64,000 nucleotides of DNA, from contig NC_022438.1 of assembly GCF_000470775.1 (NCBI RefSeq), forward strand, positions 2,356,001 to 2,420,000, given 5' to 3'. The translations under genes were made by a program, and so were the position numbers. This stretch comes from Leifsonia xyli subsp. cynodontis DSM 46306. Lineage in GTDB: Bacteria; Actinomycetota; Actinomycetes; Actinomycetales; Microbacteriaceae. Under the pieces are notes generated by a model. That model worked only from the letters and a program-made list of their open reading frames with translations, did not search any database and was not told the origin of the DNA. Below, piece by piece: positions 18,075 to 27,343 of the stretch. How positions within the stretch are numbered: the first letter of the stretch is position 1; each line of letters starts with the position of its first letter.

Positions 18075-20114
18075 GTGACCGACCCCCTATCGTCGCCGTA
18101 CCCGCTCGGCGTCACCCTTCTCTCCGGCGGCGCGAATGTCGCCGTCTACAGCGAACGCGCCGACCGCGTCACCGTGTGCGTGTTCGGCGAGGACGGCTCT
18201 GAGACGAGAACCGAGCTCACCGACCGCACCGGGCACGTCTTCCACGGCGTTGTGCCCGGGATGGCCGCCGGCGCGCGCTACGGGCTGCGCGTCGACGGCC
18301 CGTGGGACCCCACCGGCGGTCAGCGCTTCTCCCCCGCCAAGGTGCTGCTGGACCCGCACGCGCGCGCGATCGTGGGCGCATGGGACCTGAGCCAGGCCGA
18401 CTTCGGGCACCAGCTTCGGCATCCCCGCCGCCGCGATGACACGGACGGTGCGGGTCACGTCGCGCTCGGCGTCGCCACCGACCCGGGTTTCGACTGGGGC
18501 GATGACAGGCCCCCGCGCATCCCGCTGGGAGAGACAGTCATCTACGAAATGCACGTCAAAGGCTTCACCAAGCGGATGCCCGGCGTGCCCGAGGAACTCC
18601 GCGGCACGTACGCGGGGCTCGCCAACGAGGCCGCGATCGACTACCTCAAGCGGCTCGGCGTCACCGCTGTCGAGCTCCTGCCCGTCCACCAGTTCGTGCA
18701 AGACTCGCACCTGCTCGAGAAGGGGCTCCGCAACTACTGGGGCTACAACTCGATCGGCTTCTTCGCCCCCCACAACGAGTACGCGGCGACGGGCGCGATC
18801 GGGCAGCAGGTCGACGAGTTCAAGGGAATGGTCAAAGCCCTGCACGCCGCAGGCATCGAGGTGATCCTGGATGTCGTGTACAACCACACCGCGGAAGGCA
18901 ACCACCTCGGTCCGACACTGAGCCTCAAAGGCATCGACAACCCCTCCTACTACCGCCTGGTCGAGGGCGACGAGCGGCACTACTTCGACACCACCGGGAC
19001 CGGAAACAGCGTCAATGTGAGCCATCCCGCCGCCCTTCAGCTCATCCTGGACTCCCTCCGCTACTGGGTGGAGGAGGTGCATGTCGACGGCTTCCGCTTC
19101 GACCTCGCCACCGCGCTCACCCGGCAGGGCGGCGAGGCCAGCCTGCACAGCGCGTTCCTGACGCTGGTGCAACAGGACCCGACGCTCAAGCCCGTCAAGC
19201 TCATCGCCGAGCCGTGGGATGTCGCCGGCTACCAGCTGGGCGGTTTCCCGGCGGACTGGTCGGAATGGAACGGCCGGTTCCGCGACGACGTCCGCGACTT
19301 CTGGCGCGGGACGGAGGGGATGCTGGCCACGCTCTCGCAGCGCGTGCTCGGCAGCCCCGACCTCTATGAGGACTCCCGCCGCGCCCCGCTGTCCAGCGTC
19401 AACTTCGTCACCGCGCACGACGGCTTCACGCTCGCCGACCTCACCTCCTACGAGCAGAAACGCAACGAGGACAACGGCGAAGACAACCAGGACGGCGAAT
19501 CCGACAACCGCTCGGCCAACTACGGCGCCGAGGGACCGACGGACGACCCCGGCATCCTGGCGGTCAGGCTGCGGCAGCGCAAGAACTTCCTCGCCACCGT
19601 GCTCCTCTCGGCCGGCGTGCCCATGATCCTCGGCGGCGACGAGATCGGGCGCACGCAGCGGGGCAACAACAACGCCTACTGCCAGGACGGCGAGATCTCC
19701 TGGTTCGACTGGGCGGCGGCCGACGAGGAGCTGCGCGCCTTCACCGAGCGCCTCATCCGCCTCCGCCGCACCGAGCCCGCACTCCGGCCGGAGTGGTATC
19801 GGCGGGCGCCGGAGGCGGGCGGGCGGGATGTCGTGCGCATCCTGCGCGCCGACGGCGAACCGTTCGCAGCCGAGGACTGGGAGGACCCCGAAGCCCGCTC
19901 GATCGCCTTCGAGCTGCGTCATGAGGGCGCCGACACATTCCTGCTGCTGCTCAACGCCGCCGCGAACGGTGTGAAGTTCACCCTTCCCGCGACCGCCGAC
20001 GGACCCTGGTCGCTCGAGCTCTCCAGCGACCCCGGGCTGGAACGGGCCGGCGGCGAGAGCGTCATCGCCGGCGAGATCTCATTCGCCCTCCTCCGCTCGT
20101 CGATGAGGGCTTGA
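18075..20114 (+). CDS. glgX: Glycogen debranching enzyme (GlgX/TreX)
   Basis: Hydrolyses alpha-1,6 branches, providing linear glucans for TreY. It is 679 residues long, with an N-terminal CBM48 (YPLGVTLLSGGANVAVYSER) and GH13 motifs VILDVVYNHTAEGN, VDGFRFDLATAL, LIAEPWDVAGYQ and TAHDGFTLADL. NNNAYCQDGEISWFDW is characteristic of GlgX/TreX. GTG 18,075 was chosen as the start of the conserved domain. It lies 78 bases after treZ in the same direction, completing the three-gene trehalose route from glycogen. Confidence 0.95.
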   Translation: MTDPLSSPYPLGVTLLSGGANVAVYSERADRVTVCVFGEDGSETRTELTDRTGHVFHGVVPGMAAGARYGLRVDGPWDPTGGQRFSPAKVLLDPHARAIVGAWDLSQADFGHQLRHPRRRDDTDGAGHVALGVATDPGFDWGDDRPPRIPLGETVIYEMHVKGFTKRMPGVPEELRGTYAGLANEAAIDYLKRLGVTAVELLPVHQFVQDSHLLEKGLRNYWGYNSIGFFAPHNEYAATGAIGQQVDEFKGMVKALHAAGIEVILDVVYNHTAEGNHLGPTLSLKGIDNPSYYRLVEGDERHYFDTTGTGNSVNVSHPAALQLILDSLRYWVEEVHVDGFRFDLATALTRQGGEASLHSAFLTLVQQDPTLKPVKLIAEPWDVAGYQLGGFPADWSEWNGRFRDDVRDFWRGTEGMLATLSQRVLGSPDLYEDSRRAPLSSVNFVTAHDGFTLADLTSYEQKRNEDNGEDNQDGESDNRSANYGAEGPTDDPGILAVRLRQRKNFLATVLLSAGVPMILGGDEIGRTQRGNNNAYCQDGEISWFDWAAADEELRAFTERLIRLRRTEPALRPEWYRRAPEAGGRDVVRILRADGEPFAAEDWEDPEARSIAFELRHEGADTFLLLLNAAANGVKFTLPATADGPWSLELSSDPGLERAGGESVIAGEISFALLRSSMRA

Positions 20115-20288
20115 GCGAGCCGTCCGCGGTCCCGTCTGTGCTGAGACCTGTCGCTGAGGGAGGAGTTCTGGCACACCACGCCGGGGAGTGGCAGGAAACG
20201 GAGGACATCGAGAGCGATCAGGAGGGGGGTGTCCTCCGTTTCCGACAGGACGCGGGGGCGGAAAACCGGGCGGAAACCGGGGCGGGGG

Positions 20289-21014
20289 TCAGCGGTGCCA
20301 GGCCGATGCGGGAGCCTGGACGATCTCGACGGGGCGGGTGCTCCAGTGCGCGCCGTTCGCGTAGTGGCTCGACGCCCACGGCGAAGCCCAGATGGCAGCG
20401 GCCGTCGCGTCCGCGTTCGTCCCGGCCTGCAGGCCCGCGACGATGCCCGGGTAGCCTTGTTGCAGGTTCTTCGCGCAGTACTCGGCGGCGCTCACGAGGT
20501 CAGGGTAACTGCCGAGACCAGCGCCGCCGCCGGAACCGTAGCCGTTGTTCAGAGGGTTGTTGCGGTTCCACCAGTCCGGCGGGCCGTTCTCCTGCCGCAT
20601 CCAGCGCAGCATCACGGTCACGTTGGCGTCGGTCATCGGCCAGTCGCCCACGATGAGCACCAGCTTCGCCCACGATTCGTTCGTGCCGATCTGGACGAGA
20701 CTCTGAATGCCGTCCGTCGCCCCGGACGACTCCCGGTTCGCGACCGGCGCGGCGAGCGTCGCGGCGGTGAAGAGGTACTGGTCCTTGTCCTGGCTCTGCG
20801 GCGCGGACCCGCCCGGAGCCACCGTCGTGGCGGGTCCGATCTGGAGGGCGCAGTCTGTCGGGACGATCGAGAAACCGCAGATGAGCCCGATCACGGCGAG
20901 CGTGACACCGATCCGGTGCCGCAGCGGCACCCGGCACGGCTGTGCGTGCAGGGCGACGGGACGGCCCGCCACGCGGCGGCCGCGGCTCCGTGGGGTGGCG
21001 GATGGGAGCTGCAT
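20289..21014 (-). CDS. Secreted or membrane-anchored protein with lysozyme-like features
   Basis: A 241-residue protein. After a basic N-terminus (MQLPSATPRSRGRRVAG) comes one hydrophobic segment, IGVTLAVIGLICGFSIVP, a signal anchor or signal peptide. The exported part has MLRWMRQENGPPDWWNRNNP and NNGYGSGGGAGLGSYPDL, then AAEYCAKNLQQGYPGIVAGL. The W..RNNPLN pattern recalls phage endolysin/glucosaminidase-like proteins, so a peptidoglycan role is possible but unproven. ATG 21,014 was preferred over a long upstream extension that lacks protein-like composition. Confidence 0.7.
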   Translation of the reverse strand: MQLPSATPRSRGRRVAGRPVALHAQPCRVPLRHRIGVTLAVIGLICGFSIVPTDCALQIGPATTVAPGGSAPQSQDKDQYLFTAATLAAPVANRESSGATDGIQSLVQIGTNESWAKLVLIVGDWPMTDANVTVMLRWMRQENGPPDWWNRNNPLNNGYGSGGGAGLGSYPDLVSAAEYCAKNLQQGYPGIVAGLQAGTNADATAAAIWASPWASSHYANGAHWSTRPVEIVQAPASAWHR

Positions 21015-21208
21015 ACCCGACCGAGGGTACCAAAGCCCGTGATGGCAAGGAGCCCGGCAGGGAAGCGCCGCCCTCGGCCGGAAACACCCCGGAAGCGCGA
21101 CAACGACCGCGGGGCCGCGCTGGCCGGGGACAGCCTCACTGAGGGTTTTCACATACTCGCCGAGTGTTTTCCAATCACCCGGCGGAACCTGTCCGATAGC
21201 GTCTCCGC

Positions 21209-21886
21209 GTGCCCAGACCTTCCGTTGAGTCCGCCCGCCTCCGCGTGCCCGCGCACTGGATCGTGTGGACAACCGTCCTGTTCGCCGTCACATTCGCGCT
21301 CGGCTTCGCTGCGAAAGCCGTTCCCGCCCTGCGGTTCGGCGACGTGGTCGTCGCCGTCAACGCCGTCTCCTCCCCGGCCCTCGACCGGGTGGCGCTCCTG
21401 GCCGACCTTCTCGACCGGCCGACGGTGGCGGCGGGGATCCTCGCGGCGGTCTTCGTCGTCCTTCTCTTCGTCACCGGCTGGCGCCGCGCGCTCGGCGTCT
21501 GCGTGGCGACCGGATTCGGCTGGCTGACGACGCTCCTGGTGAAGGCGGTCGTCGCCGAGCCCCGGCCGAGCACCGCGGAGCTGACGCACCCGCTGCATAT
21601 CAGTCCGGCGACCCTCAGCTACCCGAGCGGTCACGTCGTGTTCGCGGTCGCGGTGGTCACCGGGCTCGTGCTCGCGTGCCGGCGCACCGGCCCAGCCGTG
21701 GCGGTCGGGGTGGTCGGCGGCGCGATCGCACTCGTCGTGGGCTGGGCGCGCCTGTATGCGGGCGTCCACTACCCGACCGATATCGTGGGCGGCATCCTCA
21801 ACGGGATCGCCGGGGTGCTGCTGTTCGCCGGGCTCTGGAACCTTCCGTTCGGACGGCGGCAGCCGCGCTCAACAGCGGAGCAATAG
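21209..21886 (+). CDS. PAP2-family membrane phosphatase
   Basis: A 225-residue integral membrane protein with about six hydrophobic spans. The three PAP2 motifs are KAVVAEPRP, YPSGHVVFAVAVV and RLYAGVHYPTDIVGG, with the catalytic His residues present. Members dephosphorylate lipid phosphates such as undecaprenyl pyrophosphate or phosphatidic acid. GTG 21,209 is the start. It is divergent from the secreted protein at 20,289 and stands alone. Confidence 0.9.
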   Translation: MPRPSVESARLRVPAHWIVWTTVLFAVTFALGFAAKAVPALRFGDVVVAVNAVSSPALDRVALLADLLDRPTVAAGILAAVFVVLLFVTGWRRALGVCVATGFGWLTTLLVKAVVAEPRPSTAELTHPLHISPATLSYPSGHVVFAVAVVTGLVLACRRTGPAVAVGVVGGAIALVVGWARLYAGVHYPTDIVGGILNGIAGVLLFAGLWNLPFGRRQPRSTAEQ

Positions 21887-21906
21887 CGGCGCAGCGGTGG
21901 CGGCCG

Positions 21907-22515
21907 TCAGCAGACGGACAGCTCCGCCAGCAGCACCCGGTCCTCGCCGGACTCCCAGAACTCGAACCGGTCGACCGCCAGGCCGGACGGCCCCGCCATC
22001 TCCGCCAGCCGCTCCGGAGAGTCGAACAGGTCGTGGTGGATCGGAAAAGGCTGTCGGCATCCGCCGCCGTGTTTCCAGGCATCCATCGCGGCGAAGGTCG
22101 CGGTCACCGCCCGGCCTCCGGGCCGCAGCACGCGCACCCACTCGGCGAGCGCCGCCCCGGGCCGCGAGAAGAGGTAGAGGCCGGTCACACAGGTGACGAG
22201 GTCAGCGCTGGCGTCGGGGAACGGGAGCACGGTCGCGTCCGCTTCGATCAGCTCCGCCGACGGCAGGACGGCCCGCGCGACGGCGAGCATCCCGGGCGAG
22301 AGGTCGAGGCCGGTCAGCCGCAGCGACGGCAACCGGCTGTACAGCGCGCGGAGGACGAGGCCCGTCCCTGTCGCAACGTCCAGCACATCGTGGATACCCC
22401 CGAGCTCCGCGAAAGCGGCGACCCGCTCAGCGAGGGCGGTGTGCATCGAGCTGCGGTCGTATTCGGCCGAACGCTGATCGAATCGCAGACGGATGGCATC
22501 CAGATGCTCCATCAC
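21907..22515 (-). CDS. Class I SAM-dependent methyltransferase
   Basis: A 202-residue Rossmann-fold methyltransferase. Motif I is VLDVATGTGLVLRAL, the acidic loop is LTGLDLSPGMLAVA, ADATVLPFPDASADLV is motif II/III, and RVLRPGGRAVTATF follows. The layout is that of the UbiE/Methyltransf_11 group, which act on small molecules. The substrate is unknown. It is convergent with the PAP2 gene, 20 bases apart. Confidence 0.88.
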   Translation of the reverse strand: MMEHLDAIRLRFDQRSAEYDRSSMHTALAERVAAFAELGGIHDVLDVATGTGLVLRALYSRLPSLRLTGLDLSPGMLAVARAVLPSAELIEADATVLPFPDASADLVTCVTGLYLFSRPGAALAEWVRVLRPGGRAVTATFAAMDAWKHGGGCRQPFPIHHDLFDSPERLAEMAGPSGLAVDRFEFWESGEDRVLLAELSVC

Positions 22516-22596
22516 AGCAGAGTACCGGCCGGCGCGGCGAGGAAGGACAGCTCAGCCGGAGCACCGGCGCCTGGCGGCTCTGCGACGCAGAGCGCG

Positions 22597-23178
22597 TCAG
22601 TCGTCCCCCCGCACCGTGGCGAGCACCCGCCACAACCGCTCGATATCGTCCGGCAGAGCGTCCAGCCGCCCCCGTTCGTCCGCGATCGCGTACGCACCGA
22701 AGAGTGCCTGGATGGCGACAGCCGACACTTCCCGCGGATCGGCCCCCGCCAGTTCACCGTCTTCGACGGCCTGAGTCACGAACATCGTGACCAGATCGGT
22801 CCAGCTGTCGCACGAGTTGCCGTCGACGGCCGGCCGCAGCGTCGTCTGACTGAGCTTCATCGCCGCGCGCATGCGGACATCCGCCGCGTACGCCACGCCC
22901 ACTCGCTTCGTGATCTCCACGGCTGCGGCGATGCCTCGCACGCCGGAGCCGGTCACATCGGAGACGATCGCGGGCCAGTCGCCGTCCCCGCCCGCCACAA
23001 GAGCCCTCGCAAGGTCAAGTTTCGAACGGAAGTGGAAGTACACCGCCCCCTTCGTCGCGCCGGTCCGCTCGACGATGCGTTCGAGACGCGCACCCTCGTA
23101 GCCGTGCTCATCGAACTCAGCGGCAGCGGCGTCCAGGATCGCGGACCGGGTCCGTTCGGCACGTTCCTGTTTCGGCAT
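22597..23178 (-). CDS. TetR-family regulator, gamma-butyrolactone receptor-like
   Basis: A 193-residue repressor. The N-terminal HTH is RTRSAILDAAAAEFDEHGYE and then RIVERTGATKGAVYFHFRSK, a pattern very close to ArpA/ScbR-type receptors of actinobacteria. The C-terminal ligand domain contains MRAAMKLSQTTLRPAVDG, and a Trp (DSWTDLVTMFV) in the region where the butyrolactone receptors keep a ligand-contact Trp. ATG 23,178 starts the conserved part. No synthase (AfsA) gene is in the window, so the ligand is unknown and the receptor idea is inference. Confidence 0.85.
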   Translation of the reverse strand: MPKQERAERTRSAILDAAAAEFDEHGYEGARLERIVERTGATKGAVYFHFRSKLDLARALVAGGDGDWPAIVSDVTGSGVRGIAAAVEITKRVGVAYAADVRMRAAMKLSQTTLRPAVDGNSCDSWTDLVTMFVTQAVEDGELAGADPREVSAVAIQALFGAYAIADERGRLDALPDDIERLWRVLATVRGDD

Positions 23179-23395
23179 TCTAGAAACGTACCGTGGATCG
23201 TCGCAGAAATGCCTGCCCGGATGGCAGAATATGCGCCTGGTCTCCTCGGCACCGCCGACGCGGTCCCCGTCGCCGCCGGGCGGACAGCGCGGACCGAAGA
23301 GGTCGCCGTCCGGGTGGACGGGAAAGCTCTCTCGTCCGCTCTGCCCTGCCTGCCCGAGACCCATCCTTCCCCCGGCCGCGAGGAGAGGATGAGGC

Positions 23396-24073
23396 TCAGT
23401 CCACGGACACGGCGAACAGATGCGCCGCGATCTCATGAGGCAGTTCGATACGGCCGTCCTCCCCGTCGATCTCCACGAGGATGGACGGTCCGCGCCGTTC
23501 GACCGCGACGCGCCGGCCGGGGAGCAGGCCGAGGGTGTGGAGGTCGCCCAGGGCCTCCACGTCCGCTTGCAGAGGTTCCCCGATCCAGGCGATCGTCGCG
23601 TCGCTGCGGCCCTCTCGCGAGGTGGCGACCTTGACGAGGTTGCGGGCTGCGTCCGGCGGGAGGTTCCCGGCTAACCGGTTGCCGTAGGGTGTCGTCTCCG
23701 GCGAGTCTAGCAACCGGTCGAGCAGGGCTTCGACGCGGTCGCTCATGACATGCTCCCAGCGACAGGCCTCCTGATGCACCTGCTTCCAGTCGAGCCCGAT
23801 CACGCGGTCCAAGAAGACTTCCGCGAGCCGGTGCTTGCGCATGACAGACATCGCCCGCGCGCGTCCGCGGTCGGTGAACCGCAGCTGCCGGTCAGCCTCG
23901 ACCACGAGCAGATCGTCGCGCTGCATCCGAGACACCGTCTGTTGCACGGTGGGTCCGGAATGCCCGAAACGCTCGGCGAGGCGGGCCCGCATCGCGACGG
24001 CGCCCTCCTCCTCGAGCTCCAGCACCGCCTTGAGGTACATCTCGGTCGTGTCGACCAGATCCTCCGCCTGCAT
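23396..24073 (-). CDS. ideR: Iron-dependent repressor, DtxR/IdeR family
   Basis: A 225-residue metal-dependent repressor. The winged HTH includes RLAERFGHSGPTVQQTVSRM. Metal ligands match DtxR: Met in TTEMYLKAV, His and Glu in HRLAEVFLD, His in HQEACRWEH and the CxxEH in ACRWEH (Cys, the iron-type ligand). A C-terminal SH3-like domain (LGLLPGRRVAVERRGP) is present. A DtxR-box lies just upstream of the ATG, suggesting autoregulation. Full family length, intact frame. Confidence 0.93.
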   Translation of the reverse strand: MQAEDLVDTTEMYLKAVLELEEEGAVAMRARLAERFGHSGPTVQQTVSRMQRDDLLVVEADRQLRFTDRGRARAMSVMRKHRLAEVFLDRVIGLDWKQVHQEACRWEHVMSDRVEALLDRLLDSPETTPYGNRLAGNLPPDAARNLVKVATSREGRSDATIAWIGEPLQADVEALGDLHTLGLLPGRRVAVERRGPSILVEIDGEDGRIELPHEIAAHLFAVSVD

Positions 24074-24095
24074 CCCGCCTCCGATCTCGCTCGGT

Positions 24096-24113
24096 AAGGC
24101 AAGCCTAACCTAC
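24096..24113 (-). promoter_or_regulatory. DtxR/IdeR iron box upstream of ideR
   Basis: Read on the minus strand the site is TAGGTTAGGCTTGCCTTA, close to the 19-bp DtxR consensus TTAGGTTAGSCTAACCTAA. It lies about 23-40 bases before the ideR start codon, where bound repressor would block its promoter. Confidence 0.75.
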
Positions 24114-24229
24114 CGAGACGGCACTGTTCGGGAGGGCGGCGTCTCCTCCGGGCGCGGCGAGGCGCCTCCGCACACTTCAGCGATGGCGATGCCCCGCAGC
24201 CCTCCCCAGAAGCGCTCGTATCCGATCGG

Positions 24230-24871
24230 TTAGGTGCCCCCGATCTCGTGCGAAACCGGGCTCGCGAAGGTCGCCGCGATCGCGCGGTCCTCGTCTGGCG
24301 ACGGCGTCCCGTCGCGGGCCGCGGACTGGAGCGCGCGGTAGACAGTGGCCCGCGAGGTGCCAAGCTCCTCCGCGATCTCGCGGACGGAAGCGCCCTGATC
24401 GCGCAGCGCGAGCGCCCGCTCGACATTCATGTCGGACAGGGCGCGCGGACGGCCGCCGAGGCGACCCCGCGCCCTCGCGGCATACACCTGCACCAGTGTC
24501 CGCTCGCGGATCAGATTGCGCTCGAGATCGTTGAAGGCCGAGATCGTGCGGATGATCGCCGCCCCTTCCGTCCCCCCGGTGTCCAGTCGCTCGGCGAGGG
24601 TGAGCACAGCGACGCCGCGCTGGGCGAGCAGTTCGAGCAGCGAGAGCACGGACGGGGAGGTGCCGCCGAGGCGATCCAGACGCCACACCACCAGCCGGTC
24701 GCCGCGTCCGAGCGCATCGAGCGCCCGCGCGAGCTCCGGCCGCCGGGGGCTCGAGGTGTTCAGGCTGATGTCCTCGAAGATCGTCCCCGCACCCTGCTGG
24801 CGCAGCAGGTCCCGCTGGAACTCTGCGCTGTGCTCCAACGGCCCCACGAAGATGTATCCGAACACGGCCAT
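24230..24871 (-). CDS. Serine recombinase-like protein lacking catalytic residues
   Basis: A 213-residue relative of resolvase/invertases. The overall plan is kept: an N-terminal catalytic-type domain with RLVVWRLDRLGG and AFNDLERNLIRERT, then a C-terminal Hin-like HTH (LRDQGASVREIAEELGTSRATVYRAL). But the usual YxRVS at the N-terminus reads FGYIFVGPLEHS: the catalytic Ser is Gly and the neighbouring Arg is Phe. The DRLGR motif reads DRLGG, losing a second active-site Arg. The frame is intact, so this may be a DNA-binding protein derived from a recombinase. Confidence 0.85.
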   Translation of the reverse strand: MAVFGYIFVGPLEHSAEFQRDLLRQQGAGTIFEDISLNTSSPRRPELARALDALGRGDRLVVWRLDRLGGTSPSVLSLLELLAQRGVAVLTLAERLDTGGTEGAAIIRTISAFNDLERNLIRERTLVQVYAARARGRLGGRPRALSDMNVERALALRDQGASVREIAEELGTSRATVYRALQSAARDGTPSPDEDRAIAATFASPVSHEIGGT

Positions 24872-24966
24872 CCGCGACCACCGCTTCCGCTGTCCTCAAA
24901 GTTGTCCGAATCGTAGCACCGGACTCTGCGGGCTAAGGGGACTGCTGCCGGTTCAGGTGGATCCAA

Positions 24967-26328
24967 TCAGACCTGTTCGAGGGGGGTGTCCCGTGTCTCT
25001 TTGGCGAAGAGATAGGTGATGGCGCCGACGAGGAAGCAGATTCCGAAGAAGGCGAAGCAGGGGGCGATGACGGCCAGGGTCACGGACTGCTTGACGATGT
25101 TGCCGCCGATGGCCGCGCCCATGATGAGAGGTCCGATGATCTTCGCGGTGGCTCCGGTTCCGTAGCCGAGGCCGAGGCCGGTGGAGCGGGCCGAGGTGGG
25201 GAACTGCTCCGCTCCGAAGGGGTTGAGGACACCGAAGGCTCCATCGCCGAAAGCCATCGCGATGGTGATGCCGGCGAAGAACATCCACGCGTTTCCCGCG
25301 GAGGCGACGGCGAGGAAGCAGCCGGCGGCGCCGAGGAGCCCGTAGCCGAGCATGACGTAGCGGCGGCCGATGACGTCCGCGAGCCACGCCGCAGACAGCC
25401 GCCCGAGGAGATCGGCGAGAGAGACGACGATGAAGAGGTTCGCGACAGTGTCAGCGAAGAATCCGAAGCCCTCCCCGAGGAGGGTCTGACCCCAGGATTG
25501 GATCGCGAAGCCGCCCATGATGAAGCTGAACGATCCGATCGTCACGACCAGCAACGACGTGAGGTAGGTCGAGAACAGCACCCGGTAGGTGGTGTTCTCG
25601 GCTGCCGGCTGGTGCGCGGGCAGGGCGCCGACCCGGTCGACGGGCACCTGCAAGGCCCATGCCAGCGAGGCCCGTGCGTCTTGTTCGCGACCACGGCTCT
25701 GGAGGAACCGCGGCGACTTGGGGACGAACGCCAGCCAGATCAGCAGCAGTGCCGGGATGCACCCCAGCAGCACGAGCATGCGCCAGTCGGCGCCGACCGC
25801 CTTCTGCGCGAGCGAGCCGATCAGCAGACCTACGTGGATGAACACGGACCCGAGTCCGGCGAGGAAACCTCGCTGTTTGCGGGGGACGAACTCCTGGACA
25901 TAAGGGACCGAGACGATGTTCAGTCTTCCCACCCCGATGCCGACGACGATGCGGAGGACGGCGAGGACGATCCACCCCCCATCCGGGGTGAGCAGTGTCA
26001 ACGCCGTGCCGGCGACGAACACCGACACACAGCATACGAACGTTCATTTCCGTCCGATCCGGTCGCCGAAGTGCCCCCAGAAGATCGCGCCGATCACGGT
26101 GCCCAGGCCCGCACAGGCGAGGATGGCGCCGGCCTCGAACCCGGTCAGCTTCCACGGTTCGGTCAGCAGCGACACGATGAAACCGACGAGGAACAGGTCG
26201 AAGAACTCGGCGAGGTTGCCGAGGACGACCACCCCGATGATGCTCCATTGGTTGCGGGTGAGCGGGCGGGTGTCGATCTGCGCGTATGCGGTGCGGGTGT
26301 CGGAATCTGCGGCGAGATGGTCAGACAT
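24967..26328 (-). pseudogene. MFS sugar/organic-acid transporter with in-frame stop
   Basis: A 12-span MFS permease of the sugar/metabolite-H+ symporter kind. The start at 26,328 follows GAGGAGAAC. Spans 1-2 and the loop motif GHFGDRIGRK are intact, then an in-frame TGA at 26,044-26,046 interrupts; the same frame resumes directly with TFVCCVSVFVAGTALTLL. A CGA-to-TGA change would explain it. The remainder includes the second-half motif ADVIGRRYVMLG. It is the last gene of the ula-like operon and presumably imported the substrate. Confidence 0.85.
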
Positions 26329-26360
26329 GGTGTTCTCCTCGTTGAGTGTGACGTCCGGAG

Positions 26361-27311
26361 TTACCGGACGATGTCTGTGGTGTGTGGGATATCGAGGTCG
26401 GGAACGGCGATGTGGGTGAGGTCGCCGTGGTGGGTCAGGGCGAAGGATGCGGCGCGCTGACCACATCCGATCCCTGCGAGCAGGTCACCGGCGAGCAGGC
26501 CGTGGATCGTGCCTCGACGAAGGCGTCGCCGGCGCCGGGGCGGTCGACCACGGGGACTCGCTCGACGTCGAACTGACCTTCACCGATGTCCCCGCTGGAG
26601 ACGTAGACGCCGTTGACCTGGTCCGTCGAGATGACGTGCCGGCTGCCGAACCGGTCCCGAAGGGCTCGGGCCGTCTCCGGCCCCGTGCCCTCGATGCCGA
26701 AGACGGCTTTCGCGTCGGTGCGCGAGCAGAACAGCATTGCCGCCTTCTCAGCGATCGGCGCCAGTGTGCGGGCGGCCTCGTCGCCGGACCAGAGCGAAGT
26801 GCGATGGTTGACATCGAGAATCACCTCGATGCCCCGTTCATCGGCCTGGTCGACCAGGCGATACAGCACCGCCGCTGTGGTCTCGGTCAAAGCCGCAGTG
26901 ATGCCGGTGACGAAGACGGCTTTCGTGTTCAGCAGAGCCTCCCAGTCGTAGTGGTCGGCCGTGGTGGTGCGGAACGGGGTGTTGTGCCGGTCGTAGAGGA
27001 CCTTGCCGGGCATCGGGGACTCGCCCGGCTCCATGAAGTAGAGGGCGACGCGCCCGGTGGGGGTGCGGATCACATGCGAGGTGTCGACCCCCACGCTTCG
27101 GTACTCCTGAAGGACTCGATCGGACAGATCCCCGATGAGCAGGACCGTCGACCAGGCGGTGCGGCGACCGAGCTGGGCGAGAAGCCCCGCTACGTTGGCC
27201 TCACTGCCGGCGGCGGCCATGCGCAGGTCTCTTGCCGAGGCCAGCCGATCGCCATGGGCGACGGTGAGGCGGAGCTGTCCTTCCCCGATTCGTGGTGAGG
27301 TCGTACATCAT
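26361..27311 (-). pseudogene. PfkB-family sugar kinase, two frameshifts
   Basis: A ribokinase-like carbohydrate kinase, presumably phosphorylating the imported sugar acid or lactone. The start MMYDLTT (27,311) leaves frame at the TT pair 27,289-27,290 and the body begins IGEGQLRLTVAHGDRL in another frame. The middle carries GSEANVAGLLAQLGRRTAW. The PfkB signature DRPGAGDAFV is present, but at the CC pair 26,512-26,513 the frame shifts again; restoring one base gives GTIHGLLAGDLLAGIGCGQR to a TAA at 26,361. Both lesions would prevent a normal product. Confidence 0.8.
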
Positions 27312-27343
27312 GCGCTCACTCCGCTGCTCGCCTGGCGAGTGCC

